Shown here: positions 25,537 to 35,785 of the stretch, in pieces
How positions within the stretch are numbered: the stretch's first letter is position 1
Layout: every line of letters begins with the position of its first letter
Assembly: GCA_007449985.2 (NCBI GenBank)
Contig: VIIQ02000022.1
Span: 124,001 to 188,000 of the forward strand
From: Desmodesmus armatus
Taxonomy: Eukaryota > Chlorophyta > Chlorophyceae > Sphaeropleales > Scenedesmaceae
Direction: 5' to 3'
Length of the DNA stretch: 64,000 nucleotides
The notes under the pieces: model-generated
What the model was told of the DNA's origin: nothing
Databases searched by the model: none
Seen by the model: only the letters and a program-made list of their open reading frames with translations
Made by a program: the position numbers and the translations under genes

Positions 25537-27720
25537 ATGGATTTCTTCATGGGGATCAAGGGCAAGGACTTCGTCCTAGTGTGTACAGACACTTCAGCAG
25601 TGCACAGCATCATCACAATCAAGCAGGATGAAGACAAGATCATCCCAGTGGACTCGCACAAGGTGTTCTGCATAGCTGGCGAGGCTGGAGACAGGGTGCA
25701 ATTCTCAGACTACATCATAGCAAACGTCAAGCTGTACGGGCTGCGCAACAGTACGGGCTTGAGCACGCGTTCTGTTGCCAACTATACCCGTGGAGAGCTG
25801 GCCACAGCACTGCGCAAGGCAAGTAGGAGGGGGGGGGGGGGGGGAGGGGGGAGCAGCAGGGTCGCATATACAGTCGGGGAGCTGCTTCCATTCTGCAGGC
25901 AGTACAGCAACTGTTGTATCGTGGTAGCCCTTGAGCAGTGGCATGGCCCGCATGCTTGCTCTGGTCCGAAGTGACGATACATTTGCGTCATGCCACACAC
26001 AGCAGTAAAACAGCAGCATCAACCCTTCCTGCAGTTTCTGCACTTCCACATATCCCTGCTGCTGATACATGTATATGTGCACACGCTTGCTGATGTTCTG
26101 CACAGTCTCCCTACCACTGCAACCTCCTGATTGCTGGTTTTGATGAGGGGCCTGGAGCCTCCCTGTACTGGGTGGACTACCTGGCCACACTGCACAAGGT
26201 CAACACAGGAGGGACGGGATACGGTGAGCTGAGCTATGGACTGAGCAGGCAAGCTGAGAGAGAGCTGAGATGCTACACACCACTTTGGCAGCTGCGACAG
26301 AGGGGCAGGGGACGGCCAGCAGCATGTGCATGCACGCGCACTGGTGGTGTAGTGTGGTGTTATGTGGTGTGGTGTGGTGTGGTGTGGTGTGAGTATGTGT
26401 GTGAAGTTTTTATTTGGCCATCTACAGCTCTACCGGGGCAGCTGCGACAGACCCGCAGATGGCAGGGTCCAGCAGCATGATTGTGGATGCCCACTATGTG
26501 CATGCGATCTGCTCAAACTCGCCATATCAGGTCATCTGTCTCATTAGTAGGCTGGGCTGCAAGAGGCTGATCAAGACCCTTATGCAGTAGGGAGCTCAGA
26601 CTATGCGCCATGAACAACTGGGCTTCTTCCCGGCTGGACAGCATTGTGTCTGCAGGTCACCTGTAACATCACCTTGCATTTGCTGACATGGTCCCATGGA
26701 TGGCTTTCAAACCATGCTGTTAACAGCCAACCAACGTTGGTTGGCAATGTCGTGCATGCATGCGTCTGCAGCCTATCTGTGTCTGGTGCCTCTTGGGCTG
26801 TCTGCTTGCAACTTTCCTGCATCCTTGTATGTGCTGCAGGCTCCTACTTTGCGTTGTCGCTGTTTGACCGCATGTGGCACCAGGACCTCACAGAGGATGA
26901 GGCTATCGCAATGATGGAGGTGCGCGCGCAGCACACTGCAAGGGCTTTGGGGGGGTCCTTTCTGGGGGATGGCGGCAGCAGGGTGGCACAAGTCATGCAC
27001 AGCAAATCAAGCACATACACGCCGAAAGCATGGGCGCCTGTCGTCAGGATTGGTGTTTGCTCAGGGTGTTTGTGGACAGGCAGGTAGGGCTCAGTCAGGC
27101 CATAGGGACAGATGGACGGAACGGCGATCGCTGTAAGGAGTTGCGGCGCAGTCTGGGGCAGTTTGTGCACCCAGCACATCACAGCACAGACATGGTCGAA
27201 CGTTGATTACACAGACTGGTTGAACGGTGATTACACAGACTGGCGGTGGTTGGCACACCGTTACTGTTGATCTGTTACTCAACTTGCCCTTCAGTGCTTG
27301 CTGTTGTGACCGACACGCCCGCTGTCTGTGCCAGTTGTTGCATGGTCTGAGCTGTACAGTCTGTACTAGTGCTCAGCACAGCGGAGGAAGCGGGACTGCT
27401 GATGCAATTTTGTCAGCGAACAAGGGGATGAAGGCTGTTACGGGGGCGGGTTGATGATGCGAACAGACAAAGCACATTGTCAAAGGTGGCATGCTACTGA
27501 GGTTGGTCTGCACTGTGTCGTCTTGGGACGGATTGTGCTCTTGCACATGAACATGCTGGCAAGCATGCGTGATGAAGGTGTCATGCTGTGCTGTGCTGTG
27601 CTGTGCTGTGCTGTGCAGGCTGGCATAGCAGAGGTCAAGAAGCGGCTGGTGGTGGCGCCAGCCCACTACGTGATGAAGGTGGTGGACAAGAACGGGGTGC
27701 GGGAGGTCAAGAAGGTCTGA
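25537..27720 (+). CDS. PBD1: 20S proteasome subunit beta-4 (PSMB2/PBD type)
   Basis: Non-catalytic beta ring subunit of the 20S proteasome. Four exons close in phase: 25537-25818, 26106-26223, 26840-26919, 27619-27720 (193 residues, family size about 200). The protein starts MDFFMGIKGKDFVLV without a propeptide and without the catalytic Thr1 of beta-1, -2 and -5. It has DTSAVHSI, DSHKVFCIAGEAGDRVQF, NYTRGELATALRKSPY, LLIAGFDEGPGASLYWVDY and a KKRLVVAPAHYVMKVVDKNG end, all typical of beta-4. Intron 1 begins GCAAGT after a perfect AAG, i.e. a GC-AG intron. The last intron ends in a (CTGTG)n tract abutting the acceptor. Confidence 0.95.
27585..27616 (+). repeat. (CTGTG)n tract at a splice acceptor
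   Basis: About six CTGTG/GTGCT pentamers run directly into the CAG acceptor of proteasome exon 4 and may supply the pyrimidine-poor 3' end of that intron. Length variation here would shift the distance to the branch point. Confidence 0.75.
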
Positions 27721-29691
27721 CGGGCCCTTGGCATCACCCCAGCTGCCGCCGCCGCCGAAGCCGCCGCCGCCGCAGCAGCAGCAGAAGCAGAAGCGGACAC
27801 ACCAACAGCTTGGTGGTGACGCTTTCAGTCTTCAGCCTGCAGCTGCACGAGTCGAGCGAAATGCAGCAGCTACTAGCCTTATTGCTAGTGTCGACGCGTC
27901 GTGTTTTGGAGGTGTCCCCTGGCGCAGTTGCTGAAGATTGCCAGTCAGAGTAGCTGTGGCGCTAGTCAGGGCTGCTGTAGTCATGTTTTTGTCAGCCTCA
28001 TGCGTCACTTGCACGAGGGCAGGTTGCGCAGCAGGTTGGGGGCTGAGTGTAACAGAAGCGACCCTTACGCCTGTGCATAGTTTGTGGCGGTGCTCCTTGG
28101 TTCCTCGTGTGTATTCTGCATAATCACAAGTGGCCAGCCCCAGGTTGCTTGCCCGGGTCTTGGCGCTTGGTTGAGTGACTTGTAGTGGGTTGTCAGTTCT
28201 GCTCCCGTGCATTGGTACACATGAAGCGTGTTGCTCTTGGCAACTCAAACAGTAGGGGGAGCCAACACAGCAAGCGGACAAATTAGTAAATATGTTGATG
28301 CCCTACATCTGGATGCGTGCAACCTTACCTCGTCATAAATATAGCCAACTTTGAGGCTGAGCTGGAAGCGCTTGTTTCCCATTGCACTTGCAGGTTCTGA
28401 TGAAATGCCGGCATTGGAAAGTTCTTCCACAGTGACAGCACATACAACACATACCCAGCAACAGACCATCAGACAGTGTGACTATCCTCTCCCTTTGTCC
28501 TTTCACTTCCTCGATATCTCACTTGATCGTGTCACGTGTGCGACAGCTGCAGATGTTTTGAAACAGGTACCAGTCAGACAAGGTCACACGTTGGAGAAGG
28601 GCCAGCAACAGGGTGTCATAAGCCTGCACTGGGGCACTGCCCCTGGCAGGGGCCGACCCCCCTCTCCTTTGCCGTGCTGACATCTTGTTGCTGCGCTGTT
28701 CTGCAGGTATGTTCCATGTGCTTTTGCAGGCAGAGTGTTGTTGTTGACAGCTGCAGCCCAGCCCAGCCCAGCAGGAGGGACAGCCAGCATGACCCAGCAT
28801 CGACGACCACAGTGGAGCTTTGATGCAACATCCAGCCCAGCGGAAGGGCAGCTACTGGCCAGACACCTTCATGTCACAGTGAGCCAAGGGTTGGGGGCCC
28901 CGAAGCTCGTCTAGCCGCATTTGCACCTGCATATGCATCATTAACCACTTCTTTTCGTTGACAGACACGACAGCTTCAGCCTCTGCGATCTTATTACAAC
29001 AGTGACAAAGAAACAAGAAAGCCACAGTCCGAGCCACCTCGCTCGTGTCTGTCTGAGACGTTATATCCCTGGTGTCCCCCCCCCAAGCCTAGTTGTGTGA
29101 AGGGTGTACCACCACAACACTCCAGTGAGGCATAAGTCAGTTTTTAGTGTCTGCATCGAAGCGGACATGCGCAACATGGCACCTTCGTCTGAGTGCACCG
29201 CTTGACAATTGATGATGGGCCATAGAGTGTGCTGCAAGGCACTCAATGGCTGCCAGTGCAGACCAAATCCTCCAGCAGTGTGCACTACATGACTACCTGC
29301 CAGTGCTGACCAGGCTCTCAAGCAATTCAGTGCTCGTTTCTTTCTGTAGGGTGACGCCGCCACAGTGAGTGCAGTGCCAGCTGCTGCTGCTGAACATACA
29401 CAACCCCGTTGCTATGACGGCTGTGTCATGCAGAGTTGCTCTTTCGTGTGGTTACAAGTTGTGCCAAAATTGGTGTGTGCGCGCTGGGTGCTGCAGCAGT
29501 CTTCCTTTTTGTGTGGGAGCGGTGCGAGGTCCAGGTGCCTGTTCCAAGTGCAACTGCAATTGGGCGGCCATCAATTCTGGGTATTGAGCGGATCAGCTCA
29601 GCTCCTTGTCTGATGAGTGTGAGTGCCATGACTATCATAGTATGTACATGTCTGTGCAGCATCTCCGTTTGAGGATGGGTAGGGATTAAGT
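27721..29691. other. intergenic, no gene seen
   Basis: Starts with the proteasome 3' UTR (Ala/Pro-like GCC repeats right after the stop; TGTAA near 28040). Open frames to 29.7 kb are short, unconserved and overlap on several strands. No mobile-element protein is seen. Confidence 0.45.
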
Positions 29692-29944
29692 GAAAGTGAC
29701 ACAGGGAGTTTTTCTAGTAGGGGGGAGGGCTAGGGGCATTCCAAGAGCATGCCCCCAGGGGTGGGGGCATTGGGCCTTGCAGGAGCCTGCTGCCAAGCCT
29801 GCAATATGCCCTGTAAACAGGGCAATTTGGGGCCCCGGGAGGGGGGGGGGCATGGGGCATTTTCTCAGCCTGAGCCTCCCAGTCAATGCCCCTAGGGGTG
29901 GGGGCGTTTCGGGAGCCTGGCAGAAAACCTCCTGTGTCACTTTC
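29692..29944. mobile_element. candidate MITE with 14-bp perfect terminal inverted repeats
   Basis: GAAAGTGACACAGG at 29692-29705 is matched exactly in inverse by CCTGTGTCACTTTC at 29931-29944. The match continues imperfectly inward (AGTTTTTCT versus AGGTTTTCT). The 253-bp interior is G-rich and non-coding, with a GGGGTGGGGGC direct repeat near both ends. No clear target-site duplication is visible, so the superfamily is open. Confidence 0.6.
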
Positions 29945-30400
29945 CTCGGAGAAGGAGAATCCTTCGGAGAGCCTGTGGCCCGAGCAAAAGAGTAACAAAA
30001 TGAGTGATTTTTTGAGTAATAAAATGTGTAACGCCGTTTCTTTTGAAATAACTCGACAGCTTTGGTCTTTGCACATGGAATTGGTTCTACAAATGCACTT
30101 TAAGCTTGAGGGCAATTACAGCACGGTCGGAGCAGGCCGGATGGCAAAGGCCGTAGCCTCGTGGATTTCGAATTGCCCCACATACCCAAGGAAGGCACCG
30201 CAAACACACATCGAAGAATGAATAAAAGATTTATCAGGGGCGTACTTCGTTGTCTAGCGCAGACTGTAGCATGGCCGCGGGCAGGCCGCGTGGTGATGGT
30301 GATCTACTGGGTATGTCGACAGATCGAAGGTCGTTTTCGATGTTTTCTTGAAATGACCGACAATCCATTGCCTTCGGTTTAAGCAAGCCATGAAGCTGCA
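29945..30400. other. intergenic, AT-richer patch
   Basis: No gene. Compared with its surroundings, 29990-30060 is AT-rich (AATAAAATG, TTTTTTGAG). It leads into the tandem array. Confidence 0.45.
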
Positions 30401-30890
30401 AGGCAGGGGGGCTGTCTGCCCCCCTGGACCCCCGCCACCAGTACTGCTGTTGTGCTGCAAGCGAGGCAGCAGCACCACACACATACACTTGCTAGACCTG
30501 TAAGGCAGGGGGGCTGTCTGCCCCCCTGGACCCCGCCACCAGTACTGCTGTTGTGCTGCAAGCGAGGCGGCAGCACCACACACATACACTTGCTAGACCT
30601 GTAAGGCAGGGGGGCTGTCTGCCCCCCTGGACCCCCGCCACCAGTACTGCTGTTGTGCTGCAAGCGAGGCAGCAGCACCACACACATACACTTGCTAGAC
30701 CTGTAAGGCAGGGGGGCTGTCTGCCCCCCTGGACCCCCGCCACCAGTACTGCTGTTGTGCTGCAAGCGAGGCAGCAGCACCACACAAATACACTTGCTAG
30801 ACCTGTAAGGCAGGGGGGCTGTCTGCCCCCCTGGACCCCCGCCACCAGAACTGCTGTTGTGCTGCAAGAGAGGCAATGCCGGCAGTCAAT
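30401..30890. repeat. 102-bp tandem repeat array, five units
   Basis: Units start at about 30401, 30503, 30604, 30706 and 30808 and are nearly identical. Each begins AGGCAGGGGGGCTGTCTG and holds the palindrome GGGGGGC-TGTCT-GCCCCCC, a CAGTACTGCTG box and a CACACACATACACTTGCTAG box. Because 102 is a multiple of 3, long open frames run through the array on both strands, but these are by-products and not genes. Confidence 0.9.
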
Positions 30891-31112
30891 GCCGGCGGGG
30901 GTCCAGGGGGGCAGACAGCCCCCCTGCCTTGCAAGTCCAGCAAGTGCATGAATGAATGTTGTGCAGCAACACAGGCAGTAATAGCGGGGGGCAAGGGGGG
31001 CGGCTAGCCCCCTGCCTTACCGGACCAGCAAGTGTTTGAAGATGGAATGGAGTGCAGCAACACGAGAGAGTGGTCGCAGGGGGCAGGGGGGGGGGTCTTA
31101 CAGGTCCAGCAA
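30885..31112. repeat. inverted and diverged units next to the 102-bp array
   Basis: At 30893-30931 the core of the array unit appears in inverse orientation (GGGGGTCCAGGGGGGC, GCCCCCCTGCCTT). Two further diverged inverse units follow, each starting CCAGCAAGTG (about 30940 and 31023) and ending in a G run. Together with the array they form a large imperfect inverted repeat around 30880. Confidence 0.7.
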
Positions 31113-31426
31113 AAAATAAAAGACATATTGAAGATACCAACTGGGCAGCTGTGCTATGCACTAAGCACATGACAACAGCAGATGATGCATGCTGGCATCA
31201 AGTTTACGTAGGGGACGGAAACTGGGTTGCCTGCCCCTTACTTCGACGGGTATGCGGACGGAAGGGAGCCCTGCTTTCAAGTAATCCCTACCCTATACCA
31301 GTTCCAGTCAAATGGCAGGGTTCAGCAGGTCCAATGTGCAAGCTGAATGCGTCGCCTTTGAAGGCGTTGGCACATTCATTGCACGGGATCTTGATATATT
31401 TCTCCCAATCAGCCTAACTGGGCGTG

Positions 31427-34400
31427 ATGCTGCTGCCCAACCATATTTATGGATCACCTCGGTCAGTTGGGTGTAGTAGCTGTGGCCTCTCTGTGCCTGC
31501 TAGGGGGAGTCATACACAGTTACGTATAGCAAGACGGTCGGTGTCGTCAAGGGAGGCTGCACACCACGTGCGCCCCTTCCTGTTGCAGGTGGGTTTGGGG
31601 GACCCACTCTTCTGGCATCCACAGGGCCGTGCACCTGCAACCCAAGCCTGGTGGTGTGTGCTGCAGGCATCGTCAAAGAATACACAGTCAGCTGTCAACC
31701 AGCAGCAAGCTGCCAGCACCAGCTCCCAAGGCACCGTTGATGATGCGCGGGCTTCGCCCAGTCAGCAGCAGGAAAGCAGCAACGCAGAGTTCCTGCAACA
31801 GCAGCCCAGCATACTCCGCAGGGTCATCAGCAGCAGCACAGCAGTAGATGCATATGAGCTCCTACAGCAACACCAGCAGCAGCACGTCGTCGTGTCAACA
31901 GCAGATGTTGACTTGCTGTTGAGATGCAGCCTGGAAGCAGGGAATGTTTCCTTGGCGTTGTCCATATACCAGCAGCTTCGAGCAGCACAGCGTGCACAAG
32001 CAGCAGGTGGGCCAGCAGCTCCGTCATCAACATGGCCTGCTGCAACCCTGCAGCACACAGAGACCCTGGTGAAAGGGCTGTGTCGGCAGTTGCGGGTGAA
32101 CGATGCGCTGGCAGTTCTGCGCAGCATCCGCTCGCATGGGGTGCCTGGCTCAGAGGAGGTGAGGCCTGAGCTTGCACAGCAATTGCCATGCTGTCAATGG
32201 TGCTTGGCCGTGCCTGCCAGCTGTGCTTAGCAGTAAAATTGTCCTCAGGCAGCCGTTGGTGATGTTGAGGCCAGCGGGTTGATCGCACACCCAAGGACCG
32301 ATTGATCAGCCATACCCTGGCAAGAAGAGGGCCTGTCGTGATGTTTGCATGCCTCTGCATGCATGCAGTTGGTTTGGCCACCTGGTGGGTAAGCTTGTGC
32401 CCAATCTCACTCTTGCAGCCATCCACACTGGGGTGTGTGTATAAGACATTGTGAAACACATTGAGCTTTAGTCAAGCTGAGGCAATGCTCTTGACACATA
32501 TGTGCAGGTGTCGTTCGGGCATGTGGTGACCTCGCCCCTGCCTCCACGGCAGCCCCTGGCAGTAGTGCAGCCGCAGGAAGGCGCCAAGGTCGTTTCAGAC
32601 TCGAACTCGCGGTACGAGTTTGAGCTGTTTTCAGGGACGGTCACCAGCTGCAATTCTGAGGCGCTGCAGGTCAACGGCAACCCCCTCCTAGCAGCGGCAC
32701 GCGCAGTCGGCCTGCTACGCAAGTCTGCTGTTGCAGCAGTGCACGAGCTGGTTGTGCAGGCCCCCAACGGCAACAGCAGGACCTTCCGGGTGGGCACCGC
32801 AACAGCAGACGTGCCTGCGCAGCAAGGCCAGCGGATCACCGTGGTGTCCTCACCCAGTGCTGGGGTCAACAAGCTGAAGCGGCTGATGCTCAGCACCAGC
32901 CCGCCAGGCACACAGCCCGGCGAGCCCATGCTGGTTAGTAATCACACAACAGGCACGGAGCTGCTGCTACTGCGGCCGCCGCAGCCAGGCACGCAGACCG
33001 GCATACCAGGCTGGGTATTACGGCTACGGTGCTGCTTGCCGGCGGGGATGCTGCATCAGGGCTCGTTGACCCGGCGTTGCCGCTGCTGATAGCAGGGGGT
33101 GTGGCATTTGCGGCGGGCTCAGCTGTTGCCGGGAACAGCTTGCTGGTGCCCAACCTGAAGAAGCTGCCGGAGAAGGCTGTGAAGCTGGAGAGCATCCGGC
33201 AGCAGCTGCTGGGCCAGCATGCCAAGCTGGACAACAAGGTCAAGGCAACACTGCAGGTCGGTGTTGTTTAGGGGATGATGGTGTACTGTGGAATGCACTG
33301 GGCATGGGCAGGTGTGTGTGTGTCTGTGTGTGTGTTAAGCACATAGATGGGGGGTGCACTGCATGCGGTCCCGATGTTGAGCTTATGGTTGAGGCATTTG
33401 TGCGTGCGTCGTGCGCAAGCGGTGATGTAAATGTTCTGCTCTGGGTGGTGGATGCCGCATGTCCAGATGCGGCTACCTCTTCATTGATTTGTGGAGGGGT
33501 CCTCAGCTTATTCGCTGATTAATCAGTTGGCAACAGACACAAGTCACACTTCATGGTGTGCCGCATGGACTGCACCAGGGGTGTCCTGCAGCAGCTGCAG
33601 AAAGGTATAATTGATGGTGACTTTGGCTGTTGGAAGAAGTAGCTGTGATGTAGCCTGCTACTGACCACTACAGCCAAATCAAAATTGGTTTCCCTTGCCG
33701 CCCCATCCCGTCTGCTGGGCGCGGTTGTGGCAGCCAGCCAAGAGCAATTACTGCCACAAGTGAACCATGCGCTCACACTCATATCCGCTCTGTTGCCCGC
33801 CCTTCTCCCTTGGCTGCAGGAAGCATCCGAGGATGTGCGCATGCTGGCGCGGTTATGGCAGCTGCAGGCCAAGATGCAGACAGTGGATGGGGGGCAGGGC
33901 TCTGCGTACGAGGCCCGCATCGAGCGTGTGTGTGCTGTTGCAGCAGGCGTGGAGCAGCGGCTGGCCAAGCGGCTGGAGCTGCTGGATGGGTATGCGCGAG
34001 TCATGAACATGATTGAAATCGAGGTGGAGATGGACATGCAGGTAGGTGAGGGTTGAGGGTGTTGGTCGGGCTAGGCTATACAGTGTGCTGGGCTGGACAG
34101 TGGGCTGGCCAGTGGGGTTTGGGCTGTCGGGTGCGACTGGGCTGTCTGGTGTGTGGCAAGGGCTGCAGGGTGGCAATGCTGCTTGATATGCTTGGGCTGC
34201 TGGATATGTAATATGCATTCTTGATCAAGTTCGAGATTGAGGTAGAGACGGACGTGCAAAGGGTTGGGGGTTGAGGGCGGGGGGTGGGCTAGGCTGTGCA
34301 TTATTGCCGTGCTGCACAATTTGGCTGTGCTGCGCTGCACAGCTGTTGAGGTTGTCGGGTGCAACTGGGCTGTCTGGTGTGTGGCAAGCGGGGCGCAGTG

Positions 34401-35147
34401 TTGAGTTGCAGGGCGCATATGTCTACGCAGTGATCGTCAGTTGTTGGGCAGCTGCCAATCACCTTTCCTTTGTGTTGTGCGTGTGTCTTACTGAGCTGGA
34501 TGGCCGGGGTGTTAATGCTGGCGAAGCTGATGTGTGCTTGTCAGGTCGCTCTTCTGATTGCCATGCATTCTGCCTGGTGTTTCCCTGTGGTTGCTTGTGC
34601 AGGTTCCTGTGTCTGAGCTGGATGGGCTGGGTGTTGAGCTGGAGAAGCTGTCGGAGCTGGAGTCAATCAAGGAAGAGTGGCAGCTGCAGGCAGAGGCACA
34701 GGACGAGGTGAGTTTGTGTGACTTTTTAGGGTAGGCTGAGCCTGTGGACGTAGCCAAGCAACATGGTGACAGCTGCTTGCTGATGTAGCTGGAAAGGTCC
34801 TTAGTGAATAGGGACTCTGTCAGCCAGCAGTGTCAGCATCTCCTGCGCGCATGGTTGTGAGCATCATTCTTTTGAGAGAGTCCCTGGACGTGCCGGCAGG
34901 CAAGGGCTCGAGTGTGTGGCTGTGTAAGCACGCATTGCCATGCATAGACAATGCCAGCAAGTAACCCTGCAGGAACAGTGCTGGGTTCAGCAGCTTCAGC
35001 CGTCAGCTGATCGCAACTAGCAGTGGGTGCTGCACGCAGGGTCAGTTCTGTGATTTGTGCTCCTGAGGCCGTCGCCCTGTGCTTTCCTTGCTTCTGCAGG
35101 TTGAGAAGCTGCTGAGGAGCCCTCAAGCCTCACTGCCAGTGTTGTGA
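31427..35147 (+). CDS. plastid-type PPR-like protein with conserved membrane/coiled-coil C-terminus
   Basis: Exons: 31427-31588, 31667-32158, 32508-33256, 33820-34041, 34603-34707, 35100-35147; about 592 residues if one G is added to the GGG at 33013-33015 (the exon is 749 bases and needs 750). The N-terminus is Arg/Ser-rich without acidic residues, like a transit peptide. PPR-like helices follow (HTETLVKGLCRQLRVNDAL). Then comes a region conserved in land-plant proteins as I recall them: RYEFELFSGTV, a GDAASGLVDPALPLLI membrane segment, VKLESIRQQLLGQ, MNMIEIEVEMDMQ and a helical end with SIKEEWQLQAEAQDEVEKLL. Function is not known to me; a plastid membrane location is inferred. The 78-base intron 1 is also open in frame, so it may be retained. 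TGTAA lies at 35279. Confidence 0.8.
34010..34440 (+). repeat. intronic tandem duplication starting at an exon end
   Basis: The end of exon 5 plus donor (about 34010-34060, GAGGTGGAGATGGACATGCAG then GTAGGTGAGG) is repeated at about 34228-34290 as GAGGTAGAGACGGACGTGCA then AAGGGTTGGG, so the copied donor is destroyed. A second pair (CTGGGCTGTCTGGTGTGTGG at about 34138 and 34366) shows that the duplicated block is about 230 bp. Confidence 0.75.
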
Positions 35148-35785
35148 CTGTGAGGCCGCCTCTGCTGGATGATGTGTGGTGTGGCTGGGTACAGCCTGGC
35201 CTGGTGTGGCAGGATGTGGTGTGGTGTGGCATGAATTGTGTGGTCAAGCGTGTGACCCGACGCAGTGGGGAGAGGAATGTAAAGCAGTGGACAGAAGCCT
35301 TTGTCATTGCAATCATGACCGGCAACATGGTGCTAAGCAGTGCTTGTGTGGTGTGGTACCACCCCCCTCCCAGGGCTCAGACCAAGACGAGCTGACACCA
35401 TGCATTGACAGTTGTTATGGTTTCGCATTCACTGGGGGCTGCAATGGTGCCTTCTGTGTATGATGACATTACTTGTCAGATCACCTTTGAATTCAAGAAA
35501 AAACAACAAAATGAAACAGCTGTGGCCGCTGCAAACCCTTTACAATCGATACTCAATTTTGTGATCACCCTGGGGCGTCGTTTCACGCGTCCAAGCCGGC
35601 CACTTTCTCAAAACAGTTCTGTTGGATGGAACAGCTGTAGAGCAGTTTTTGGCCCATCTTCCTGTCTTGCCCCTGTATCGGCCATGGGGCTAACTACGAG
35701 TCTTTCAGCACGTTAGCAACATACTCAGCTCACCCTGTGGCCTTGGCAGTAACTGGCAAAGGGAGGACGGCCAAGGGGTGGTGTC
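35148..35785. other. intergenic between PPR-like gene and kinase gene
   Basis: 3' UTR with TGTAA at 35279, a GGTGTGG-rich stretch at 35170-35230, then the kinase promoter/5' UTR. No gene seen. Confidence 0.5.

Noticed and set aside
30379..30951. Long open frames (up to about 165 codons) on both strands
   Set aside because: They run through the 102-bp tandem array, whose unit is a multiple of three; repeats and not protein constraint keep the frames open.
32934..33009. Short 76-base intron in the PPR-like gene
   Set aside because: First considered to explain the frame change, but the segment encodes a conserved-looking stretch and the exon length becomes divisible by three if one G is added at 33013-33015.
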